A stretch of 64,000 nt of DNA from Karstenula rhodostoma CBS 690.94 (Eukaryota > Ascomycota > Dothideomycetes > Pleosporales > Didymosphaeriaceae): positions 952,301 to 1,016,300 of the forward strand of contig MU001494.1 in the NCBI GenBank assembly GCA_010093485.1, written 5' to 3'. The notes beneath the pieces were generated by a model, which was not told where the DNA came from, made no database searches, and saw nothing but the letters and a program-made list of their open reading frames with translations. This document shows positions 34,066 to 45,313 of the stretch, piece by piece. Positions within the stretch are counted from its first letter, which is position 1, and each line of letters begins with the position of its first letter. The position numbers were made by a program, and so were the translations under genes.

Positions 34066-36368
34066 TCAATCCCATCTTCCGTCACCGCCTTGACCGGCGA
34101 AACTGTCTGGTGGCGTATAGACGACATTGCTGTCGAACGCCAGGCTTGGGTGCGGGCGTGAGAGTCGAGGAGTCTTCGGCGGAGAATCGCCGTCGGGCCA
34201 TCCATGATTTTTTCGCTTTCGTCCTGGCGTGCTTTGGGTTGCTCGCTCACCAGCAACAGCCTCAGCTACCTATACTATTCGTCAGCTAACCTATAGCAAC
34301 AAAAGAACAACACGTAGCCTCACCAAGTCATCAACATGCTTCGAAGGGTCGAGATAGAGATCCGCCAGCTTTTGCTTGGCTGCTTCGGTAGGAACCATGG
34401 AAACATGCTCAGAACTCCTCGAATCTTTGAGCAGGACGACGTTGTTCTGCTTTAGGTTTCCAAGCAGTTTGGCCACATCAGACCGTGTGCATCCTGTTTT
34501 GTAAGCCATGGATTACCAAGTCGTGCGTGTCTTTACTCACCTAAGGTCTTCGTGATCTGATTTGATGACGTCAGGCCGCGCACTTGGATGCAGTGAATAA
34601 CTTGTCGAGTCCGCGTGAGTGTCTTCACTTTGTTGAGCTGATGACTGGTCGCATTGCCTAGCAGACAAGTATAACACATACGCTCCCTTGACATCCTGAC
34701 ATCATCAACCCCATCGTACGCGTAGCACTGGGCGTGCTGCCAACCATTACAGCTATGGCATTGGACCACATTGCTCGTTTCTTTCGAGCCACATTCGCAG
34801 CTGATGATAATCGATTCAGATGGCCTGGAGCGTTGTGAAGTTCTCGTTCGCGGATGCCCAAGTTCCTGGTGTTCCTTTGGCAGACCCTGGGCCGGCTGTG
34901 AAGGTGTACTAGGTGGTCGCGGAACTAGCTGGGTGTCATGCATCTGATGTGGCTCAAGTGGTTGCTTGGTTACATTAACAAGGCACAGTATAATGAAGGG
35001 ATATCGAAGCTTACTAGGGCTTTCAAACGGGAAAGATCATTCTTGTCCTGCGTGTAAGCACTAGCATCGACACTGCTATGTCGTAAAGTATGTGTTCCGC
35101 TGTCAGGCAGTCTTGTAGGCAAGTACCGCGTCTCGGTTGTGGTCATTGAGAGATCTGGCTCGTCTGCCACGACTGAACTGGGACGAGGGGTGGGAAGCTC
35201 TTGAGCATCGTTATCCAGAGACTCGTCTTGGTGTTGCTGGTTGGAAGTCGGGACATTGAATGGTTCCAATCGGTTGAACTTTTCTCCATACGTGAAGTCA
35301 GGCATTACAATTGCTTCGCCGTCGTTATCGAAGGTCATCCCTTTCGTGTACGTGATGCCGAGATCCACGGTTCGGAAACCTGCCTTGACTTGGCCGCAAG
35401 TGCTGGTATCCATCGTCCATCCTTCAGTGGTCGGAAAACTGATGTTAACATCACGAGAAGAATGGAATCCTGGAGGCTGGTATCCGGAAGGCCTTCGCTC
35501 ATTCCTATCGTGAGATGCTATTAGCGAGCGCGACGTTTCACCGTGCTATGACTAGAAGCACTTACCAAACAAGGTACAGACTCATGTAGCATCTCTCTGG
35601 GAGGTGTGGCATGGTGCCGTTCAAGCTAACCATATTCCTGACCACAGTGTTCAGAGCTTCACGGGTATCCTTGAGCGACACCGTCTTTTTCGTTTGACTG
35701 TCCTCTATCTCCAGGTTCACAACATTGCTGCCATCTTGAGTCCACCCGGGATACACTAAGTGAAAACAATACATCTCAAGCACTTCGGTGGGCCGTTCTT
35801 CATCTGCAAAGACGCAAATCTGAAGTTGGGCCAAGTAACCTCGCTGGATCGCCTCGAAGACACCGGTTTCCTACGGTGCTTTAGCAAAATGCTACAGTGT
35901 AAACTATGCTGGATTGACCTAGGATGTCAAGAGAGGAGAGCTTACCAGCCACTTGATGATCCGATCACCACGAATGGACACGTTTCTCTTCAGAAGACGA
36001 AGGTGGTAGCCTTTCGGCCGTGAGCGATTCCCTTGTGCAACGGCACCTTCGTCGTTGCCTTGCGTGAAATCATGGTAGGAGCAGTGCTTGTTGATAGAGG
36101 CATAGAATGCTGTGCGAAAATACTCGTCTGGTAGCAAGTCTCTCATCCAAAGGATGGTACTGGCGGCGCTGAACAGAAGTGTCTGCACAACATCTGACGA
36201 CTGCTGAGCGGTGACTGCAGTCTTTGCCTGCGATGAGAACCGGGGGTTCGGGGGCGAACTTGAATGTGTGTCGTTGTGACCTGGGGCTGGAGTTGTCGCT
36301 TTGGCTTTCGTTGAGGTCGCGGGCTGCGCCTTCCCTTTGGGCTGAGTACGCTTGCGAGCTCGTACCAT
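34066..36368 (-). CDS. HOP1: Meiotic chromosome-axis HORMA protein Hop1
   Basis: Exons (minus) 36368-35946, 35870-35566, 35504-35015, 34964-34541, 34493-34324, 34269-34066; 671 residues. Hop1 organises meiotic chromosome axes and promotes inter-homologue recombination through Mek1. Domains: a basic N-terminal tail; a HORMA domain at about residues 55-290 (QTLLFSAASTILWMRDLLPD, SYHDFTQG, HLRLLKRNVSIRGDRIIKWL / ETGVFEAIQRGYLAQLQICV, EMYCFHLVYPGWTQ, ERCYMSLYLVW / NERRPSGYQPPGF); a linker with SP/TP sites; a PHD-type zinc region at about 463-510 (CECGS, QCHSCNGWQHAQCY, MCYTCLL); a winged-helix-like region (LTRTRQVIHCIQVRGL, CTRSDVAKLLGNLKQNNVVL); and a basic tail with RKRK and SPPKTPR. This PHD-wHTH arrangement is the chromatin-binding module known in fungal Hop1. 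All junctions keep frame and introns are 47-75 nt. The start was chosen as the first ATG before the basic tail; a 5' UTR intron upstream is possible. Confidence 0.9.
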
Positions 36369-38247
36369 CGTGCTTCCGCCTGCGAAGGCACCGCACGCGA
36401 AGCTACGCTGGAGAACTGGCTGGGAAGTATTGACCAACGTTGTAGTAAGAGGCGGTGGTGCGGGAAGAAAGAAGAAGGGAGGGTTGCATGTAAGAAGCCT
36501 GGGCGGCGGTTGCCACGGTGGTCAACACGCGCGAGGAAAGAGCGATTGACTTCGACACTACACCCTGGAAGCACTCGCAGACTCCTACAGGCTGACTGAC
36601 CAAGGAAACAAACAGGCGTCGTCAGTTTCGCGGAACCCGATGCACTCGAATTTTCGCCGTGCTTCTGAACGACATATTACTGCGACATGGTCCAAATAAA
36701 GGGACCGAAGTCTGTTTGAGTGCCTGTCGTACGCAAAACGAGTGAAGAAAATGGTTTTGAAAAGGAAAGATGCGCATATTAAATCGATGTCCAAGATGAT
36801 TATGATCAGACCAGATCGCGGTGGCTCACCAATTCATCAGTGCCCCAGATGCGCCTCGAACGCCAGTTTATACGTTGAGGAAACGTTGATTCACGGCGGC
36901 TTGAACAATTTGATTGTCTGACTATTGCCCAACTGGTGTCTGTATGTCTGTACGAGCTTATGACCTCGAAAGTATCATATATTAGCAGACACGCGCGGAC
37001 AGTGGGGGTGATCTAGTGCCAGGCTTGGGCAACCTCTAGAAAAGATACACCACTAATGCGAGAGCCGCACTCGAGATTCGTCAATAAGCAGATACAAAAA
37101 GTAGATGGGTGCAAGATGTAGCTTTTCGAAGAGCGGAGCTCATTGGTGGATCGCAGATAGCAATTTACAGCTGCCACTTCAAGATAGCTGACGCATATTG
37201 CTCGTGCAAGATGTCCCGCCCAACACTTTGAACTGCTTTGTCTGGGTTGACGTGACTGGGTTGGTGGTTGTGTTGAACACACACGGCGTGAAAGTTCCGA
37301 AGCTTCCGGTGATGGTGGGAAAAGACACAAAGACAAGCACAGACAGGGATCGCCACGTCGCTCCGAGGCCGTGCATCGTTCCGAAGCAGTTCAGAGACAG
37401 GAGCCTCGCAGACACGGGGCGGTCTATGACAGGAAAAGAAGCTGCTTGAGTCGGCGAAGTCGTGCAACGAAGACGCTACAATGTACCTGCTGTCGGCATG
37501 GGAAGCGTGTTGAGATCTGGAGTCGTCAACGCTAGGAAGACGCAATGTGTTGACTGTGCTGCCAGGCTGAAGAGCGCAACGTGCGCGAAGATAGCGTGCG
37601 AATAGCTAGGATAGGTTTGCAGGCGTGTTGGAACGATGAACTACTACCATGGAGGCCCTAGCATGACGCGCGCAGGTTGACAGGCATAGAACGTGTATCG
37701 TAAAATTGGTGGCCGGGAGCTTACGCCCCCGTGATGGCAGCCATTGCTTGCCGAGCCTCTCTCTCCGTGCACCTCCTCCAGCTAACCCCCCACCAACACC
37801 ACCCACCACCTCGACCACCGGGCACGCTCCTTGCACGACTGACGCCCTCACTAGAATATCCGCTTCGTGGTGCTCTCTTGTTGCCGCGCTTGCCTGCACG
37901 CGGTTCTTTACACGACGCCGTCTCGCCCCCTCTAGTCGCCGCTGTCAGCGAGTGCCCGAAGGACACGAACGCCCGGCCACCTCCTGCCACCACAGGATCC
38001 TCTTAGCCTCGCCAGATACCGGCTTTCTATTGCATTCATGTTCGATTGAACGAGCCTCGTCCCGTCCGTAAACCCGTCGGCTCGCCCCCGCGCCTCGAGC
38101 CTCGAGCCCCGACCGCGATCATACACATCTCTGAATCTTGAAGAACGCGTTGACACAGGCGCTTCTCACCTTGGTACGGAACAGCTTGTGCAGGGCTGTC
38201 TACAGCACGTCGAGCGTCACCCGACGTCTCGCGGGAAGTTGCCTACT
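36369..38247. other. Divergent intergenic region hop1 / CDC4-like
   Basis: About 1.9 kb between divergent starts. Only short overlapping frames occur, with no domain. The part near the Cdc4-like start (37740-38240) is C-rich on the plus strand, consistent with a long leader. Confidence 0.55.
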
Positions 38248-41200
38248 ATGGCCTCCTCGGATCGCAACGCCGAGGCCGCGAGCGTTACCACAGTTCAAAA
38301 GCAGCAAATGGAGCCGTACACCATGGCACAGTTGTCGATAGCTCCAGCGACCACCACGACTGTCGTTACCACTACTACCACGACTACCACGCAGTTCCCA
38401 CCGTTGCTATTTAAACCGCCTCGTAGTCTAAGCGAACGAGACCCAAAGGAATATCCTCTCGCCCACGCTCACGCTCCGGAGTCGTTGCGTAAGTTCTGCT
38501 TCGACGTAGGAGGCGAACAGGCTTGTTTTCAAGAGGCCATGGACGTGGCGGACACGATCGCAGAGGTACGCTTGACTGAGCATGGCTATGATGCACCGGG
38601 CACCGTGGGATGTGTACACAAGCTGACATGCATGAACAGCATAAAACCCTCCACGGAGACATTGCGAGCAACAACGGAAAACTTCAGACAGTAGAGACGT
38701 TCACAGGCCAGCCTGCCTTTGCCACGCCGACCCGCGCCGCACGATCGAATATCATGGCGGCTCCCCATGTTGACGTGCGCTCCGCATCTGGGCGCCGAAA
38801 GCGATCTTCGTCGCCCCCGTCCATTGCCGAAGCCGCCGAAATCGCCAATTTACAACGTCGCAGTAAGAAGCCACGCACATCGATCCAAGACTACAAGAGC
38901 AGGAATACGACCAAGCTCAGCTCGAATTTAACACCTGATGAGTACGAAGAATCAGTACCGGCCACGCCCGACACGGACGCAGGCGCGTCGAGCTCGTCCA
39001 AGGTACCCAGGCCTGCTTTAAATGCAAGACGGGCGGCGCTGAGGTCATCGTCGCAAAACATCCGCCGGCGGACTGCGTCACCTTCCTGGCACCTCCAAGA
39101 GTCATTTCCCGGTCACCAAGACCACAAAGATGCTGCTGTTGACAACCAAACCGCCGATGCGCTCGCACTTTCCGTTGCTGCTGTGGATGGTCCTGGAATT
39201 GCTGCCACACCCCCGATTGCGGATACCGATCTGGAGCCAGTTGGCCCTTTCCCGACCAATGATATCCCATACGCGCAAGCAGGACGTCCAGCACCGTTGG
39301 ACACTTTGGCGGCGCAGGATGCCAGCTTACCCAGCCCGAGCCTATCGCCTATAACTGCCGCAGCAAATCTTGCCCAGCAGCACCCGTTAGGAAATGCGTA
39401 CATGGCCGATGGGGGTGAAGATGACTCGAACGACGTATCCAGTCTTGATATCTCTCAAACGGCTCTGGGTGAAAGCGATACCGCATCGCTACAGCTTCTG
39501 TCGCCTGGATCACGGAGAATTGAGCTTCCCGATGCTAGCCACGTTAACACAAACCCTCAATTACTGACTCCGACTCTTATGGACGTTCCAACCATGCTTG
39601 ACTCCTTCGACTCTCTTCCGGAGAAGATGAAAACTTACGTCATGTATCAGTTTCTTAGGAGGTGCACCAAGCCTACGCTCCATTTCGTTGCTGACGTTGT
39701 CAACCCTGCATTGAAATGCGACTTTATCGCCTTACTTCCCACGGAACTTAGTCTTCACATCATCAACTTTCTCGACGTAAAGAGTATGTGCAACGCGGCT
39801 CAAGTTTCGCGGAAGTGGCGGGAGCTTGTTGATACCAATGAATTGGCTTGGAAGTCGATACTAGACAGAGATGGCTACAGTCTACCTGAGAACGAGTTGG
39901 AGCGGGCCATTACCGAGGGATGGGGCTGGCAATACCCAGTTTCCCGCGAAAGTTACGAGCGTGACCTTCGAAGTGTCAGCACTCCGTCCCAAGGACCAGA
40001 ATCGTCAGATCTGCTCGCGCTTGGTAGCCCAGACACCGAGGGCGCAGTAACAAGGTCTTCCTCCAGTCGATCGAAGAGGAAGACACCTACCGCCATCAAG
40101 CTTTCGAGCATAAAGAAGGCTCGCACTCAGAAGAAGGGTCCTTCTAATTCTAGACAGCACGTTGCATTCTCACTGCTGTCCGATAATTCTCAGCAACAGG
40201 GACCTTTCGAGTGCGCAATCCGAGCTAAAAACGTTCTCCCAGACCCCGGCGTTGGTCTGCGCAGCCTGAGCAAAATGCATCTTTACAAGTCGCTGTACCA
40301 GCGTCACCATCTCATCCGCAAGAGTTGGATGGACGTCGAAACACAACCGAAACACATCGCGTTCCGAGCCCACCAACGCCACGTCGTTACCTGTCTTCAA
40401 TTCGATACCGATAAGATTCTCACCGGCAGCGACGACACTAACATCAACGTGTATGATACCAAAACTGGAGCATTGCGTAGTCGTCTCGAAGGTCATGAAG
40501 GTGGTGTATGGGCATTGCAGTATGAAGGCAACACCCTGGTATCGGGGTCAACCGACCGATCTGTCCGCGTCTGGGACATTGAAAAGGGCAAATGTACGCA
40601 AGTATTTCAGGGCCACACGTCCACGGTCCGGTGTCTTGTCATCCTCAAGCCTACGAAGATTGGCGAGACACATGATGGGCAACCGATAATGATGCCTAAA
40701 GAAGAATTGATCATCACCGGATCCCGAGACTCTTCGTTGAGGGTGTGGAAGCTGCCCAAACCTGGTGATAAGAGTATCATCCAGACCGGCCCCCCAGCAA
40801 ACGACTCGGATAATCCTTACTTCATTCGCGCATTAACCGGACACCACCATTCGGTTCGTGCTATCGCTGCGCACGGCGACACTCTCGTCAGTGGAAGCTA
40901 TGATTGCACTGTTCGTGTGTGGAAGATTTCAACTGGCGAAGTACTGCATCGATTACAGGGCCACTCTCAAAAAGTCTACAGTGTGGTTTTGGATACGGAG
41001 CGTAACCGCTGTATCAGCGGATCCATGGACAACATGGTCAAAGTATGGTCTCTAGAGACTGGGGCCTGTCTCTTCACCCTTGAAGGACACACATCACTAG
41101 TCGGCTTGCTGGATCTGAGCCATGAGCGACTAGTCTCAGCTGCCGCAGACTCCACTCTTCGAATCTGGGACCCTGAGAACGGCCAATGCAAAAGCAGGCT

Positions 41201-41599
41201 TTGCGCTCACACCGGAGCGATAACCTGCTTCCAGCACGATGGCCAGAAGGTCATTTCAGGCTCCGACAAGACTTTGAAGATGTGGAACGTTAAGACTGGC
41301 GAGTTCGTGAAAGATCTCTTGACAGACCTTAGTGGGGTTTGGCAAGTAAAGTTCAACGAGCGACGGTGCGTTGCAGCGGTGCATCGAAATAGTATGACGT
41401 ACATCGAGGTAAGCAAGGGAAGGTGTTTGTCGAGAGTTTACAAGGATAGGAACAAAAGCTAACGATGGTATAGGTTCTCGACTTTGGTGCTTCGCGTGAT
41501 GGGGTACCCCTCGAGCAACGAGGACGGCGCATCGTCGTCAACGCGAAAGGGCAAGAGACGGAAGATATTGATGACCTTATCGACGTAGACCTCGCTTAG
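38248..41599 (+). CDS. CDC4: F-box/WD40 SCF substrate receptor, Cdc4/Pop1-like
   Basis: Exons 38248-38565, 38640-41408, 41474-41599; 1070 residues. Cdc4-type proteins recruit phosphorylated substrates (CDK inhibitors, transcription factors) to the SCF ubiquitin ligase. N-terminal 460 residues: mostly disordered, with a Thr run and a nuclear-localisation-like GRRKRSSSP. A dimerisation-like helix (VPTMLDSFDSLPEKMKTYVM) precedes the F-box at about 470-515 (LPTELSLHIINFLDVKSMCN). WD40 repeats occupy about 683-1030 (LQFDTDKILTGSDDTNINVY, LVSGSTDRSVRVWDIEKGKC, LVSGSYDCTVRVWKISTGEV, CISGSMDNMVKVWSLETGAC, LVSAAADSTLRIWDPENGQC, VISGSDKTLKMWNVKTGEFV). The last exon adds an acidic tail (ETEDIDDLIDVDLA). 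The downstream intron keeps IE-VLDFG in frame; without it the protein would end 18 residues later. MET30-type sconB is the alternative, but the upstream helix and length favour Cdc4. Confidence 0.88.
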
Positions 41600-42152
41600 G
41601 GGCCTGCACTCATGATTCGACTGACACGACTGCATATTCTGGACATGTTTCAAAAGTAAATACCCCTTCAGCCTTTGACTTGCATTCCCGTAAGCGACAT
41701 CAGCTCGCGCTCTCCGTTATCTTGTATTTGTTTTCGGTTTTCCCAAGGAGCTGCTATCAATACCCTTTCATTTCTAGCATTGGTCCTGCATCTGGGACAT
41801 GTTCATATGGCATATGGCTGCGATGAGGCGTCAAATGGAGGCTACACTGCATAACAAAGGTGTTTGGGACTGTGATTATTTCCTAGGCGGCGTTGACCGT
41901 CCTCGGCCGGATTTCTAGTACGTAGCAGGACTGTGGAAGACCATATATGAATACGTCCATATGTTATGTTCACGTTTACGGTTGAAATGTTGCTTCGTAT
42001 TTGTGTTTGTGTTTGTCCAGAAGCGTCAGAGCCCTTTGACCCCGCGCCACACGCCACCACCCCAAGTCCATAGCTCCGAGCAGCTCGCTCACCGCAACCA
42101 CCTACACAACACGTGCTCGCTCGAAGATGGTTGCCCGGCACCATCGACCGTA
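41600..42152. other. Intergenic region and leader of BRAP2/Etp1-like gene
   Basis: About 550 bp between same-strand genes. It carries a short upstream open frame at 42127-42153 overlapping the next start (listed separately). Confidence 0.55.
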
Positions 42153-42153
42153 A
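42127..42153 (+). promoter_or_regulatory. Upstream ORF overlapping the main start (TAATG)
   Basis: An 8-codon frame (MVARHHRP) ends in TAA, whose last base is the A of the BRAP2/Etp1-like ATG. Such a stop-start overlap would let post-termination ribosomes reinitiate, or would damp translation, if the transcript begins upstream of 42127. Confidence 0.5.
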
Positions 42154-44322
42154 TGCCGGCTTATTTCTTCCACCTTGCCTTTGAGCTGTACACATCGCGC
42201 TCGTCGCCCGAAACAACCTACACGCCGCCTCCAAGCACCGACATCTTCACTTCGGAGCTTCCCGCGCATAGCTCGAGCTCATGGTCGGCACTTGGGCCTC
42301 GTCAGAAAAGCTACAGCAGTGCCCTCAAGCCCATTGCCTCGAGCAGCGACGCGCCGGCCCTGCCAAACCCCCGCCGCTACAGCCATCGCACGCGCGCCTC
42401 CTTCTCGGAGCACCACGACAGTCCTGTCCCGCTCGTCAAGCCGCCCACCCGCCCGGCATACAGGCGCACCAAGAGCTTCGCACACAAGGACTGGCGCTTC
42501 GACGCCATCTCCATCCTGAGCATCGACATGAAGCCGGCCGACGTCGGCGACGACGCTGCACGACCCCGCGCCAAATCGCTTAAGCACCCTGCCGCGAGCG
42601 CTGGTGGACTGGCGACAAAGGGCAAGTTCATACCTTCGAGTCCCAAGGACACCGAGGTTGGCTGGGGTGTGGTGCATCTGTACCGCGATGGTCAGGAGAC
42701 GCCGGGTCTGTACGATGAGGGCGCCGCTGCTGAGTTCAATGAGGAGGACTGCACCACGCTCTGCATACTGGCTGTGCCGTCGTACATGACACCGTCGGAC
42801 CTGCTAGGCTTCTTGGGCGAGCAGACACGAGAGCATGTCAGCCATTTTCGCCTGATTAAGACCGCGAGGGCGAATAAGTACATGGTGTTGATGAAGTTCT
42901 GGGAGGCGAAGAAAGCGCGGGAGTGGAGGAAGGAGTGGAATGGAAAGGCCTTCAACAGCATGGAGGTATGTTTCACAACGTTGCCTCAAGTAACGCCTGG
43001 TACTGACTGTTCCGAAGCCCGAATACTGCCATGTTGTCTTCATCAAGTCCATCACTTTCCAGTCCGACGCTGCTAATCGCGATCCCTCCTCTTATCCAGA
43101 CCTCACGAACGATCCCTTCACTCCAGCAGCTACCGAACAACCTACTGCTCCGCTACCAGCAGCCTCAAATGTCTCGTCGCCAGTCGAAGCCCCGTCTCTC
43201 GCATCGTCGTTGACAGCAAAGCCGATCGCACCTCCCACACCCTCGCTCGTCGAACTCCCAACATGTCCAGTGTGCCTTGAGCGCATGGACGAAACAACAG
43301 GTCTCCTGACCATCCTCTGTCAGCACGTCTTCCACTGCGCCTGCCTCGAGAAATGGCGTGGCTCAGGCTGCCCTGTATGCCGGTACACGCAAAACGACGC
43401 CTTCGCCTCGCACAACCGCGCGCTCGACGGCGACGCCCCAGACAACGAGTGCTCCGTCTGCGGCTCCACCGAGAACCTTTGGATCTGTCTCATTTGCGGA
43501 AACATAGGCTGCGGCCGCTACGACAGCGCACACGCCTTCGCGCACTACGAAGCCACCAACCACACCTACGCCATGGACGTCGTGTCTCAACACGTCTGGG
43601 ACTATGCGGGAGACGGCTACGTGCACCGCCTGATCCAGAACAAAGCCGACGGGAAGCTCGTCGACCTGCCTGCGTCGGCGCACGCTGGCGGGCTAAAGAA
43701 CGCCAGCATGACAGGCTACGCAAACGACACGGTTCCGCGCGAGAAGCTCGACAACATGGGCATGGAGTACGCGTACCTGTTGACCTCGCAGCTGGAATCC
43801 CAGCGCGCCTACTTCGAAGAGCAGGTCGAGCGCGCCGTCGACAAGGCCGCAAAGGCGTCCTCCACAGCGGACGAAGCCTCGCGCAACGTGGCCGCCCTTA
43901 CGGCTGACTTCTCTCTCCTCCAGGCCCAGCACGATGACGCGCTGTCTTCCATCGCCGCGCTCGAAAAGGACGCCGCCCGCAACGCGGCCAAGGCGGCCTC
44001 CGCATACGAACTCGCGCGCAAACTTACAAAGCAGTACCGCGAGGAGCAGACGATCAACGAGAGCCTCATGACGCGGATACAGCATCTGGAGAAGAAGGTA
44101 GAGGAGGCGGAGACCAAGGTCAGGGAGGCGGAGGCACAGAAGGCGGATCTCGAGGAGCAGAATCGCGACCTGAGCTTCTTCATAAGCGGGCAGGAGAAGC
44201 TGAAGGAGATGCAAGAGAATGAGGTGATGGGGCTGGAGGAGGGCGAGGTGCAGAGTGGGTATGTGGAGGTTGGGAAGAAGGAGGAGAAGGGGAGGAGGAA
44301 GGGCAAGGGACGGAAGACGTGA
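42153..44322 (+). CDS. BRAP2/Etp1-like RING and UBP-type zinc-finger protein
   Basis: Exons 42153-42965 and 43018-44322; 705 residues. Domain order matches BRAP2/IMP (human) and Etp1 (yeast). There is a BRAP2-type N-terminal fold at about 230-290 (TTLCILAVPSYMTPSDLLGF, HFRLIKTARANKYMVLMKFW, AFNSME/PEYCHVVFIKSITF joined across the intron). A RING-H2 finger follows at about 353-392 (CPVCLERMDETTGLL, CQHVFHCACLEKW, CPVC), then a ZnF-UBP at about 415-480 (CSVCGSTENLWICLICGNIG, CGRYDSAHAFAHYEATNHTY), which binds ubiquitin C-termini. A C-terminal coiled coil spans about 540-680 and the end is basic (KGRRKGKGRKT). The protein is probably an E3 ubiquitin ligase with ubiquitin binding; in yeast Etp1 affects ethanol tolerance and transporter turnover. 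The start is preceded by the overlapping uORF. Confidence 0.92.
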
Positions 44323-45023
44323 GGTGTGCTGCGATGAAGGCGTGAGCAAGGCGGTGGTGTTTGCATTTCCGGCGGCGCATGGATACAGGATTTTGGCTTG
44401 TACGGTTGATACCCACACATTGCATTAGACCATTGGGTCCGCATCGGAGTCTCTCTCTCCCTCTTTTATAGACTGAACACAGATTTCATCACTGCTTTAC
44501 TATCAAATGTGATACTTTGCGCGCTTTTGCAAGCTGCGGCTCTGCTTTACCATGTGACCTGCACATTGAGATGCATCCTCAGCCCACGAACCACTGCATG
44601 CTCACACACTTCCCACATCGTCACATCATACAAATGACGGTTCAATCACGCACACTGAGACCACGCCATGTCAATTCGAATGCGAATAAATTGCCCATGA
44701 AACCCACCCCGCGCCCGTGTCGCCATACGCCCTATAAATGTGCTTGCTTTGCTGCTATACAAACGACAACAACAGTCCGCGAAATAAGAACAAACGATAA
44801 AAACTTTCGTAACCCGCCATATTCGTAGCCAGACACGCGTGGCGGGTGGCTCCACCATGCAACTTCGACATGACATGCAAGTGTCCGTTACGGTCGTAAA
44901 GGTCGTATCATAACAGCCTCGGGAGGCCAACATGAAGCATTGATGAAGAGGAGAAGAGATGAGGAAACACACCTGAATGCTAGAAGAACCCAAACGCCGA
45001 AGAGAGAGAGAGAAAGAGAGAGA

Positions 45024-45062
<39 letters not shown>

Positions 45063-45313
45063 AAGAAATGGGCCGCATTCAACCCAGTCATTATTCAAGC
45101 GCCAGAGTATCCAAATTTGTGTCGAGTGTACGCAAGAGCGGTGAGATGGAAGGTTGAAGATGTGCACGAGATGGCCGCAACCATAATCGGGGGCGATTCA
45201 AAGTGTTCTCCTAAAGGTTATCCAAGTCTGGCAGTCAAGATCGTGGAAACCAAGAGGAGTCAAATATCGATGTAGCGTTCCAGAGAGTGTTCAGTCTTGT
45301 GTGGGACGATCAA
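44323..45313. other. Convergent 3' region
   Basis: About 990 bp between the convergent BRAP2-like and GBD/FH3 genes. It contains a GA microsatellite (45001-45059); nothing else is supported. Confidence 0.55.
45001..45059. repeat. (GA)n microsatellite
   Basis: About 59 bp of nearly pure AG dinucleotides, interrupted by AAAG and GGG variants. It is likely length-polymorphic between strains. Confidence 0.9.
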
